The notes beneath the pieces were generated by a model. That model did not search any database, had not been told where the DNA came from, and worked only from the letters and a program-made list of their open reading frames with translations. Of a stretch of DNA of 64,000 nt, positions 9,728 through 20,257 are shown piece by piece. Where the stretch lies: the NCBI GenBank assembly GCA_001557505.1, contig LSAX01000008.1:682001-746000 (forward strand). Reading direction: 5' to 3'. This DNA is from Reticulascus tulasneorum. Its lineage: Eukaryota > Ascomycota > Sordariomycetes > Glomerellales > Reticulascaceae. Each line of letters begins with the position of its first letter. Position 1 is the first letter of the stretch. The position numbers and the translations under genes are program-made.

Positions 9728-12677
9728 ATGTTCGCAAGTACGAAAAACCTCTTATTGAAGATGGGCCTTACGTGGCCCATGCTCTTGATGATGATCAAAG
9801 GGGCGCTGCCGCCAACAATTGCAACGGCCATGAACCAGAGCCCGGCCGTTTCGACAGTCTACGGCAACTTTGGCTTTTTGATAACCATTGCAAGTATCTT
9901 GTCGCTCCATCTTTTGCCAAGGAATCGCTTCCTGCAAAATCTCATCCTAGCAGTTGTATGGCCACCTTCTCATTAACCTAGCGGTACCACCAAACTAACT
10001 GCTTTAATTCACAGGCTCTCTCATGTCTTGCCGCAGCTTGGACCTTGCTTGCTCAATATCTCGGGTTCAAAGCTCGCCAGCATACCACCCATTCGGAAGA
10101 TCCGCCTCATCTTCATAATGCCGCGGCGTCTGCCGTCAACGCTGTTTTTCTTGTCCTCGCTGTATGGTTTCTTAGCTCGCTCCGAGCCGCATATCAGCAG
10201 TTCACCATACCGCTCCTCATAGCCACGATCATCAGCGTGGTTGGCATAATGCTTGGCCCGAGGATTCTGGCGATTGAACGCGCCTGCACCCTCGTAAGGG
10301 AGCTTTTGACTAGCTATTTGACCGGATTCGGGCTTTCAGCCGCCGTGGGCCTCTTTTTATTTCCTCGAACCTGCCGGTCAGTGTTCTTGACGAGATCTCG
10401 CTCATTTTTAGCTGCAAGCCAGCAGCTGCTCAAAGGCGGACACAAGCTTTTTGAGTCGTCATATAGATCTACGGAATCTGAGCAAGAGCAGATTTTGTTA
10501 ATTGAAGAGAACTTACGCAGCATGTTGAATCTTGAGAGCACCATAATAGGTATCATGTCTCTGCTCACGGAAGAACTCCCTTTCGCCGAAGCAGAGGTTT
10601 CTATTGGGACTCATTCCCCGGAAACTCTCAACCAAATAATTCTCCACTTGCAAGCATTGCTAATCCCTCTTCTCGGCCTCTCAAGGCTCGACCGCACTGA
10701 TCAGAATTCTTTCAGTGACCCGCCTGCAAATCTCCAGCTGACACAAATCCGCAAACTAACCTCTGAATGCTTCGAGGACGCAGAGGAGCTACTAGGGAAA
10801 GCGCTTCATCACGCATTGCCTATGGCCTTCGATGAGGGGCCATCAAATAAACAAAATCCCAGTATCAGCCAAAAATCTCAAGAGAATCCAAACTCTCCAA
10901 GTCCAGGCGAAGTTGGATTTGCTGGGTTCCTTCTGGGTCGTCTTGAAACGTTCGAGGCATATCGAGAAGCCAGAATTCGGATGATACGCTCGTACGGTAG
11001 TCTCGGGGATGAGAGCACGATTGAGAAAGACACCCAGGTTCTCCAAGAGGGGGCATTAAAGGAATTCCAACAGCACATCTTTCTTCACCATCTACTAAAA
11101 TCTGTATCAAGAGCATCTTGTAAGCTTGCCGAGTATTCCGAATCAGTAAAAACCAGCGCGAAGAATCAGAGGCGCCTGATTATTCCAACTTCCAATTGGT
11201 GGGGCGCGATTAGGAGGAAGACAGGGTTCCAGGCGAAGTCTAGAGTTGATGGTGAGGTCTTGGTCGACTTTGAAGTCACACGAGACCCAGAACACCGCTT
11301 GCCAACCTCCTCACTCGAGTCCCTTGGGGACCAGATTCGACACTTCCTGCGCATATTTCTCTCCGACTCTTCCAAATTCGGTCTGCGAGTTGCTGCCGCA
11401 ACCATGAGCCTGGGTATTCTTGGATTTGTGGGCCAGACCCAAAAGTTCTTCATTGAATATCGTGTCGTCTGGGCAATGGTCATGACCCCCATTAGTATGA
11501 GCCCAACTTCTGGTAACGCGATCTACGGATTCGCAGGTCGGGTGGCTGGTACAGTATTTGCAATGGTCATGGCATACGCAAATTGGTACATCGTCAACGG
11601 ACATCCCGCGGGTGTTGTGGTGTTCCTTTTCGTCTCCATGCTGGTGTATTATTATTTCCTTATTAGATTTCCACGGTACATCGTTACCTTCATCTTGGCG
11701 GCAGTTAATCATGTCCTCATTATAGGTGAGTACAATCGATTACCTCTAAGTCAGGGAAAGCTAAATACTGATAATCTCTACAGGCTACGAGCTCCAAGAT
11801 AACGTGAAGGGTATCCGTACAACCACAGGATCTGGTCCCCTTTATTTCCCGATATACCTCCTTGCCCCCTATCGCCTCCTCTCCGTCATTGCCGGTCTAT
11901 TTGTAGCATTGGTCTGGACGGTTTTTCCCACTCAGATTTCTGAACATTCGATACTCCACGCTAAAATGAACGCCTCATTTGCACTACTTTTGCGATACTG
12001 TGGCTTGGTTTCGGGCACGCTGCATCAACGCGTCCACCAGCTAGAAGGCGACTTGACATCCGAATCAAGCCCTGGGCGACTATTAAAGTCAGCAAGGCAT
12101 AAGACTTTGTTACAGGAACTGGCACTACTGGCACAAATGCGAGATCATTCTTCAATGACGGTCTACGAAGCATCCATTGGGGGCAAGTTCCCAAAAACGG
12201 AGTACGACATAATCATCGACGAGATTCAACGGCAAGTTTACCTTGTGAACCCTGAACACTTGGTACTGACATTTTTCGATCAGCATCGTGGCATTGCTCA
12301 GCGTGATCGGATATATTTCCCAAGCATTTCAGAGCATGGAGAACAAGAGTCAGGCCCAAGTCAACACCCTGGTACAATCGGAACGTCTCGTTTACGGCAA
12401 TCTCATGGCAATCATTCCAGCTCTGTCCATTGTCGCTTCGTCGATGTCTACAGGTTCCTCCTTGCCACCTCTTCTAGGTCTAGGCTCGGCAAGGTATGGC
12501 GAATTGCCAGACTCTATAATAGATAACGAACCAATTATTGCCGTTGATGTCGCGGTTTCAGGGATCATCCAGTCCGTAGAGAAGATAATCGAGGCCATGA
12601 AGAGACTGGTAGGGGAGTTAAATTTTGGCACAGGGGAACTTCAGCCAAGCATGATGGACATAGAAAGCAACACGTAG
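9728..12677 (+). CDS. ArAE/FUSC-like multi-spanning membrane transporter (DUF2421 family)
   Basis: A large membrane protein of the fungal aromatic-acid-exporter-like family linked to brefeldin A sensitivity. Exons 9728-9955, 10015-11725, 11784-12231 and 12284-12677 give 926 residues. Two hydrophobic blocks are seen: an N-terminal one (LLMMIKGALPPTIATAM, LITIASILSL, a cluster around ATIISVVGIMLG) and a second around residues 500-620 (KFGLRVAAATMSLGILGF, WAMVMTPISMSPTSG, GRVAGTVFAMVMAY). Long soluble stretches lie between and after them, as in the family. Intron 3 (12232-12283) is a GC-AG intron with donor GCAAGT and branch point CTGAC. Without it the C-terminal 130 residues are out of frame. 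The first ATG may not be the true start, since family members often have a longer hydrophilic N-terminus. An efflux role is inferred from the family. Confidence 0.82.
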
Positions 12678-13197
12678 TTCAGATAAGATTGGTTCTAGCA
12701 GAAAAGTAGCTAGTCTTTCCCATAATTACACAAAAATTCTCAGATCCTTGATCTACCAGTTCGGAGAAAAGAGCGGGCGAATCGGTCTGTCAGCCGCGTC
12801 CCGCTGTCCGTTGCTCATTAATCTAAAATGTTGCTTGCTCCAATAGGGTTGTAAGCCATGAAACGGATGAGTAAGGCTGTCTTCGCTCTTTGTCAGACCC
12901 GCGATCTTGTTATGCCGATGGTATTTACCTTGTCACTCGGGACTCTGGGAACCGCTGAAGTCTCAGCTGCCACGGGCATTAAGGCGGACTAGCGGCGGAT
13001 GCATGTGTTAGGGCAGATCACTAGTCAACCTTCCATGGCTGCTCTTGGTACCCGCATTTTCGATAGCTCAAGAGGTGAAAGAAAGCTGTACTTCAGGGAA
13101 GTATAAGATGGATACAGAAGCGCAGGGAGGTAACGGTAGATACGATACTAAACCCACTACAATATCTTGAGCATACCGAAAAGCCGATTCAGAAACG
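12678..13197. other. Intergenic region upstream of the isochorismatase-like gene
   Basis: No gene is visible. It contains the partial palindromic motif at 12983-12999, GGCGGACTAGCGGCGGA, a relict of the GGCGGAC family. Confidence 0.5.
12983..12999. repeat. GGCGGAC motif, half copy
   Basis: GGCGGACTAGC is followed by GGCGGA instead of the inverted GTCCGCC arm, so only the left half of the palindrome seen at 4868 and 19782 is conserved. Confidence 0.45.
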
Positions 13198-13987
13198 ATG
13201 TCCACAACCACACCCAATACGGCAGTCATCCTCATTGATCCTTACAATGATTTCCTCCATCCAGATGGCAAGATGTATCCATTTCTTTCAACATCACTGA
13301 TAGAGACGAACACCGTCAAACACATCAATGATCTCCTGACCGCAGCGCGCTCGAACAAGATTCCGGTATACTACGGCCTGCACCAGCAGTACACGCCGAA
13401 GTCATTTGATGGCTGGAAGCACATGCAGGCCCTTCATGAGAATCAGAAAACCAACAAGGTGTTTGAGGAGGGCAGTTGGGGAGCTACAATCTTCGAGGGA
13501 ATGGAACCAAGCTTGGAAAACGGAGATGTGGTGTTCAGCAAGCACTGGAGCAGCAGGTTAGAGAGTTCTTCACAATACTGGTGGATATCTTGCTTGACTA
13601 ACGAACACCCCTTAGCTCTTTTCAAAACACGGACCTCGACTTCCTTCTCCGGCAGCGCGAAATTTCCAACGTGGTTATTGGCGGCCTCACTGCCAATGCT
13701 TGTGTAGAAGCAACCGCGAGATATGCTTACGATCTGTGAGTACACTAAATTTTGCCCTTAGTCAACTGCGGCTAACATCATGGCAGTGGCTATCATGTCA
13801 CCTTGCTGTAAGTCTCGTGTTTATTACTATTATTGTCATTCGCTTAGTTAACAAAAACATTAGATCCGATGCAACGGCATCGTTCACCACCGAACAGAAG
13901 CACGCCGCAACCGACATTATATGGCCACTCTTCGCTACGAAGGTGGCCACAGTGGACGAATTCGTCGCTTCTTTAGAAACTAAATAG
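13198..13987 (+). CDS. Isochorismatase-like cysteine hydrolase
   Basis: A small hydrolase of the isochorismatase/nicotinamidase fold, which cleaves amide or vinyl-ether bonds. Exons 13198-13556, 13616-13735, 13787-13807 and 13864-13987 encode 207 residues. The catalytic triad is visible: aspartate in ILIDPYNDFLHP, lysine in VVFSKHWSSS, and cysteine in GGLTANACVEATARYAYDLGY. The segment VTLLSDATAS follows, as in the family. Exon 3 is only 21 nt (GYHVTLL), held by strong splice sites on both sides; it is needed to keep the fold intact. The gene ends 45 bp before the stop codon of the convergent Zn2Cys6 regulator. The substrate is unknown. Confidence 0.87.
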
Positions 13988-14032
13988 AAGGGCTGAATGA
14001 AACTGGGATGAAGTCGTAAAAGCGTCAACATG

Positions 14033-15899
14033 TCAACCTGAATACCGCTTTCCCCCGTCTGAGTCCAAGAGCTCAAGATACACATCTAGCTTTAGTTAGA
14101 GAATGTATTCCCGCGAGCAGGATTCTACATACCTGCAGCAAGCCATCGATGTGACATGATCCGAAGTTTTTCTTTCATTTGGTATAAATGATGTAGACTG
14201 CCCGATTCGTGAAGAGAAGTCAGGCGCTTGTAGATGGTCCCAGCCTCATATGCCCAGAGGAGTAGCAGTGGCGAGGAATCCTCAACGGAAACCAAATTGC
14301 CGCTTAAAAAAACGGCCGAGTCCCATGACATTGAGTCAGCTACAGGTTTCAGCAAGTCTACCGTGAATTCCAAGTGTGGCGAATCTGTTCGTGATTGTTG
14401 TGGGTCATGGAGAGCGACGAGTGCGCTTTGGGATGTTAGAGCATGAGGAAACGAAATAGAGAATCTAGCAGGAAAAGCTCACCTATAGCAGAGAGAGGTT
14501 TGTCCACAGACAGCGGTGCGCCGGATCTCGCCCTCCAAATAGGAAAGATTAAGGAGAGACCGAATAGTCCTGTCCAGCTGCCAATATTCGGCCTGCTCAT
14601 CTGCTCCGATCGCAGCTTTAGAGCGGTGCTCATTATAGCGAAGGACTCGTCCAAGAAGGTACGAAGCTTGCGACATTCTTGCAAAAGATCCCATCTGTAT
14701 GTCAGCTGCAGCGGACACGAGAAAACTGGTCCCGGAGACGTTCTATGACAAGTTAGCCTGAGATCCGCGAGGAAGATCTTAAACATAGTACTCCTTGATT
14801 AAATGCTTCATCATCCAAAGGCAGATGACTTTCCCCCTTCGGATCTTCAGTTGAAAGTGGCTGATTCGAATTTCCCAGGTGCATGAAACTAACAAGCGTT
14901 AGATCTTGCTCCGCCGATATTACGCCCATGCACGGCACACAGTGACAAGGGCCAAACTGCCCACCTACCGATCTAGAATCAAGATTGCCCACCATGTTCT
15001 TCGACTCTCTTCAAGTTCTAGTGGTCCATCAGATGGACTGTTGACTTGGTAGCCCGGGATCAGCGAATCTTGGATACCAATTGCAGTGCCGTATCGAGCG
15101 CAAGCACCAAGGGACATATATGCGGCCGGATATATTGCGTGTCCAATTTCGAAGATTGTGATAAGAACCTGAGCCTGCAAAAGTCGGAGAGATAATACGC
15201 CGACCACGACTGCTTCTGTTATGGCGTGCTTTGCCATCAGGTATGCTTCTGTCACAGGATCTGCAGACTGCTGCTTTGACGGCTTCCACAGCACTACCTT
15301 CATTGCTAAGACCAGCAAAGGAAGTTCAGAATCCGTCTCGGTCATAGGATTCAGCATGGAATCGAACAAGCGCTTGCTAGAAACAATCGGCATCCACCAA
15401 TGCACTCTCTGAAAGTACTCGACTGCCACAGTCTTGGGTTCCCCAATGCTAGCAGTGATATGAGGCGAAATCCCAAACTTTACCTTGGGAATTCGCTGGC
15501 CACTTCTCTCAAATGCTTTATGATCCAAGAAATTGGCCGCCGAAGAGCTCGGGCGCTCCGGAAATGGAGGGAATCCTAGGAGAAACGCGAGTCCCCGCCC
15601 TTCCGTAGACGATTCATCTCGCAGACTGGAGGGAAGAGAAACGCTCCGTTGTTAGTTACTAATCTATTGGGGGATGTGGACGTCAAAGAAGCAAATATGT
15701 ACAGGGAATAATCGCAGTCCAAACCCTTTCTGTTGAGGTAATCAGCATTCGTGTTAGGATGCAAGCACTTCGAATTAACAGACCCAGAGCATGTCGAGCA
15801 TTGCGGCAGCTTTCTATCACAGCCTCGCTTCCGCTTCCTACAGAAGGAGCAAGCATGCTGCGCAGTGCCCGCATGGGCGGATGCGTGAGTCCCTTGCAT
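14033..15899 (-). CDS. Zn2Cys6 fungal-specific transcription factor
   Basis: A nuclear regulator with an N-terminal binuclear zinc cluster and a fungal transcription-factor middle domain. Seven exons (15899-15784, 15729-15703, 15625-14969, 14888-14792, 14742-14483, 14425-14133, 14085-14033) give 500 residues with closed phases. The cluster reads CSFCRKRKRGCDRKLPQCSTC, then GKGLDCDYS across intron 1, so all six cysteines are present only in the spliced form. LEESRRTWWAILILDRFMHLG is the hallmark of the middle domain. The start at 15899 is the ATG nearest the cluster; an in-frame ATG at 16022 would add about 41 residues. Its position beside the hydrolase and transporter makes it a candidate local regulator, which is inference only. 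Confidence 0.86.
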
Positions 15900-18359
15900 G
15901 TTGGGCTTGAGCGGGGCAAGATCAGGACTGTATCGTCGGCTGATAGAGCCAGAGAGGAGAGCTCTTTGCCCGCGGCACATGTCACGGCCGCGAAAGATAG
16001 CACCCCGCGGGAGCGGTGGCAATCGGCAGAATTATTACTGCAAAATACATGTGGCGAAATCCTTCGTGAAGGAGCTCTGGGACCTACAATCATGCATGCA
16101 GCATGATAACTAATCCAATTTTGTCTACAAGGTCCCTAAGCTTATTCGGATACAATCAATCTGGCAACATTTCCATACTGGCTCATTATTTTAAAGGGAG
16201 AATACAGTGGAAATAAGAATCTCACAAGAAGCTAGGCCGACAACAATACCACCTTCAAAATGTGGGGAGTACCCGATTATATCTAGGATCTAATTAGGGA
16301 GCGACTCCCCGGAGATTGAACAGTTGGAGGCTCTGTGCCATCACTGTCTGTAGTAGCTTTGAGGTGCTGTGAGGTATATATTATCTGCCCATATTAACTG
16401 TTGAGTGATTGGACACTCAGATGATCAGACATGTTTGTCTTTATTAAGACTGCATCCCTAGGCGAGTAAATAGTCGAGGGAACGGATGGATGGGTTGATC
16501 CGAATAGAAGTTCCATTTGCGCGAAACGCGCACTCTTACTACGATGATCAAATTTATACGGGCGGCTGTCCTAGATTGGACTGCGCCATGAGGAGGCTAA
16601 GTGGTCCTACCCGCATCATTTACTTCCCGCTCCCGTTCCTGTCTGCTCATTTCGCGGTAGCATTGAGGGAAGGAAGCATTTCGGCTCTCGCTTTGGCTCT
16701 CCTGCATGAATCCGGTTCTGAGCTGAGTCTAGCTTCAAATTTTGCTCTAGCGCTGAAAGACTTGTCGGTGGTTAATTATCTGCCGCTTTACAAAACCAGT
16801 CGTGGAGGATCCTATACAATCATACCCCAAGAGCAAGGCAAGGGTTTCAAACCGGGGCCTACTCTTGAAAGCATTGCGGGTCAGTGAATGTTACCCTCCC
16901 CTTCTCAAAAGGAGCCGAGTAAAGTTGCAAGGTTGTTAACTCGGTGGCCAAGCCTCAACTAGGCTAGATCATGACACAGTAATTTCAACGACAATAAAAC
17001 AATATGGCAGTACTCTAACCCCAGCAGCCTTGGTGGTTTGGTTCACACGACCTTTGCCATACCAGGTCAAGGCAGAAGACCATCAGGCGAGGCCCGTCGA
17101 GACCTTTCACAGGACTCATCCATAGCTTATACTGGAACTGAATGCCGTGCGGTTCAAGTCTGATCATGATGGCATTGCATGCGCATATCCGTATCAGCAT
17201 ATATGTTAGCATATAAATGATGGGCAGACGCTCTGAAAGATAAGCATAACAATTACCAAATTGCATTCGGCCTTGTCATTGGGGGCCATGACATAAAACC
17301 CAAAGCCCAGCGGACAACACTCCGACGCGTATGTGACGAGAAAGGTTGCGCATCCTCTACATCTCGTATCTTCAACTTGAAATGCATCATGCACTTGACT
17401 TCGAGAATCATCTCCCCTGACTATCTGCCATCGTTCTCTCCTAAGATCCGAGTATCACTACACTATATGGTTGAAGTGACACATTCTGGCTGCGGCAAAC
17501 TACATCTTGATTCCGGTAGCAAAGCTCAAGAGCCATCGTCATGAGGCAATGCTTCAGAAGTTCCTTTCAAAGTCTGAAGATGTTGTCCACTTTCAAATTG
17601 ATACATATGACGCTAATATTTATGTAATATTGTTATGTTATTTCTCCGAGATTTGATCAAATTTACAGCCCGGCTCCAGCTAACCGTGCTTTTCTAGACA
17701 CGGAGCGATTATCTCATCCACAGGAAACACAGCGAGAGAAGCACATTAGCACATCATAAAACTTTGCGAAGAGGGTGATTCAGACCCGGCAGACGATAGA
17801 TGCAGCCACTAAATTCGGTGCTAAAGCGAATCAACAAGCTCGTCGCTGACATCTTCAGGACTCCGCATGATTGCTTACATACCTAGAAACGTCCAAAACT
17901 AAAGGTTTAAACAATCAGTCACTAAATGCTGACAATCTGCGAAGGCCCTTTCCTTCATCTGAACATCTGAAAGGCCGCTTCTCCAGCTCATAAGACTTGG
18001 ATTACTCATTGAAAATCATGATTACTACCAGGAATGAACCTGAAAGGAACTTCATGCTTACGCACCACACTAGTGGCCCGTGCCGTTCGTATTCCGCCGC
18101 TACTCCGAGTGGTGGCTCTTTGAAAGGTCTGACGTGAACGGTTAAGCGACAGGTCGCACTTGGTGAGAAGGCGTATAGGGTCTCTTTAGTATCTGGCGTT
18201 TAGTACGCAGCAAATAGAAAGACACGGATTACATGATCAAAAATTGTTCTCTCACGAGCGTTGACGCGACCGCACGGGACTATATAATATCTTGGCGTGA
18301 TAACTAAATTGTAAAAGAATCCTCGACTCATCTCTACATCTTTTGTACTCTACATAAAA
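15900..18359. other. Large intergenic region, no supported gene
   Basis: This 2.5-kb gap lies between the divergent Zn2Cys6 regulator and the enoyl-CoA hydratase-like gene. A 133-codon open frame at 16486-16887 has no recognisable motif and no conserved-looking composition. The rest is AT-rich with many stop codons in all frames. Confidence 0.5.
18281..18290 (+). promoter_or_regulatory. TATA-like box of the enoyl-CoA hydratase-like gene
   Basis: TATATAATAT lies about 70 bp upstream of the ATG at 18360 and is followed by a pyrimidine-rich leader (ATCTCTACATCTTTTG), as expected for a fungal core promoter. Confidence 0.45.
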
Positions 18360-19256
18360 ATGGCTTTCTTCAGGACTTTTACCAAATCTCTCTTCTACTT
18401 TTCCGTCAGTCAATCTTGGCATAGCTTGGCTGGAGCGCAGCTCTTCAAGCAATCATGTATCAACCACGAGTGCAGCGCCAAGCGTATTACCCTCTCGAAT
18501 CCTCCTGTCAACCTCTGGGACGCCAACGTCATTAGTGCGTTCAACACACTACTGAACCAGTTGAATGGTCAGAACAAAACAAAGGTCGTGGTTTTTGATA
18601 GCGCTACTCCTGACTTCTGGGCCACTCCGATCGACTTGAATCTCCTCATACCCAATGGAATCCCCGGGCTTAATACTTCAGCCATCTTGGACAAATATTA
18701 CGCAAATCTAGATCTCCTTGTGACGACTCCAGTAATCTTCATTGGGGAGGTCAACGGGCGTGCTTGGGGTGCTGGCGATGAACATCTGCTCAGGATGGAT
18801 ATGAGGTTCGCCGGGCCACAGGCACAGTTCGGCGCCCCTGAGGCAGCGGTGGGACTTATCCACGTTGGAGGACTACAGCAGCTGATAAGACTCATTGGTC
18901 CTGGTCGTGCTGCTGAATACATGCTCGCAGCAGCGCAAGTCACTGGAAAGGAAGCTGCTAGAGTAGGCTGGGTCAATTCTGCGTACTCGACCGCCAAATC
19001 TCTACGAGAACATGTCGACAAGCTTGCAACGAGAATTGCACTCTTCCCTATCGAAGCGATTCGGGCTACCAAGGCCAGTATCGCAGAACTGGCTCCCCCA
19101 AAGGCCGTATTGGCAAATGATCTTGCCCGGTTCAATCAGCTTGGAGCGCTGCCTGTTGTACAAAACAACATTGAAACTATTCTCAGGCTGTCTCGGAACC
19201 AATCTAAGGCTTGGGAGGAAAATAACAACGACAATATCGTTCAGAAACTTTATTGA
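18360..19256 (+). CDS. Enoyl-CoA hydratase/isomerase family (crotonase fold) protein
   Basis: A single-exon gene of 298 residues. The core matches the crotonase superfamily: KRITLSNPPVNLWDANVISAF (first strand and helix), KVVVFDSATPDFWATPIDL (A-loop region), EVNGRAWGAGDEHLLRMDMRFA (oxyanion-hole glycine region) and AQFGAPEAAVGLIHVGG, which retains the acid residue position seen in hydratases. The second typical glutamate is replaced in the GAGDE context, so isomerase or hydrolase chemistry is possible. The first 30 residues are hydrophobic and aromatic and could be a signal or targeting segment, unusual for the family. It would act on an acyl-CoA; no acyl-CoA ligase is nearby. Family is secure, reaction is not. 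Confidence 0.82.
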   Translation: MAFFRTFTKSLFYFSVSQSWHSLAGAQLFKQSCINHECSAKRITLSNPPVNLWDANVISAFNTLLNQLNGQNKTKVVVFDSATPDFWATPIDLNLLIPNGIPGLNTSAILDKYYANLDLLVTTPVIFIGEVNGRAWGAGDEHLLRMDMRFAGPQAQFGAPEAAVGLIHVGGLQQLIRLIGPGRAAEYMLAAAQVTGKEAARVGWVNSAYSTAKSLREHVDKLATRIALFPIEAIRATKASIAELAPPKAVLANDLARFNQLGALPVVQNNIETILRLSRNQSKAWEENNNDNIVQKLY

Positions 19257-20257
19257 AGATTGATATCCCAACACGATCGATCGTGTAAATATTGTGGTGC
19301 GGAATAATTTCACACAAAAGTTTTGTAAAACTAAAGGTCGAGCGCTTGGGGAAATTTTCTAAAATATCAGGGTTGTGTTCAAGTGATAGATTTATACCAC
19401 CTGGCCAATACAATTGAACTCTAGCCAATGAATAAATATGTGAATCTTACATCCCTACGTCTCTAGCTTCTCAATTCTTCTTTCGCGATATGAATGAGGC
19501 TGGATTGAGCCCAGAAAACATGAGGACATACACAGTCAACTAAGGTAGACCACGATTTGCTCCAAGTCACTGTGTCCGTTTCGATCTCCGAAACACTCCG
19601 AAAAACTCCGAAACATCGGATGGATGATATAAGTCTTCGGCATTGCTGCATGTTGCTATAGACCCAGAATGGTTAATGTGAATGTATGGTTCTAGTTCTA
19701 AAGGCAATAACGACGAGACCGCCGCTCGTGGTCGCGACGGCCAATGACGATGGATCCCCCCGGCCACTTGCCCACATTAGCGGCGGACGCTAGCGTCCGC
19801 CGACGGACTAACACCCCGAATCAAAACCGGGGTAATGCATTGCTTATGCATGGATTCATCTACGCAATTACCGAGTCCGAAGCTACTATGTACGCCATCA
19901 GTGACGCCAATCTGGTGCCTGAAGCTATGAAGTCAATGTTCATGGTGACATGGCGTATTTGGTGGGATCCCGACACCCTGACAAATGCAATTGACTTACT
20001 AATATCTTGTCAGTGTCCATCTAGACTTGCTGTATCAAGGCCAAGGCTGTGGCAACTCCCCAGCCGGTGAATGATGGAATCGAGGGGATGGAGCTGACAA
20101 GGATGATCTCATAGATTCTTTCGAAGGCCATCAGTAAGCATTGTATGAGCATCCAGATACAAATAGCTTGCAGTGTCATTCCATGCTATAGAACTCAGAT
20201 ACATTTCCCCTGCAGTCAAAGAATCATTTCTAGCTGTGCTCTCGCTATTACAACACA
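19257..20257. other. Intergenic region with a perfect palindrome
   Basis: No gene is supported. The stretch carries the 20-bp palindrome at 19782-19801 and a small direct repeat ACTCCGAAA(A/C) near 19595-19615. The epoxide hydrolase promoter lies at its right end. Confidence 0.5.
19782..19801. repeat. Perfect 20-bp palindrome of the GGCGGAC family
   Basis: GGCGGACGCTAGCGTCCGCC equals its own reverse complement. The near-symmetry extends to TTAG on the left (19778) and CTAA on the right (to about 19810). It is the best preserved member of a motif family found at five places in the first 20 kb. Confidence 0.8.

Noticed and set aside
16486..16887. 133-codon open frame in the 2.5-kb gap
   Set aside because: No recognisable motif, no splice-supported extension, and an unconvincing composition (alternating hydrophobic and Arg/Ser stretches). 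Chance open frames of this size are common here.
17144..17215. GGTTCAAGTC, resembling a tRNA T-loop
   Set aside because: The surrounding sequence does not form a cloverleaf on either strand.
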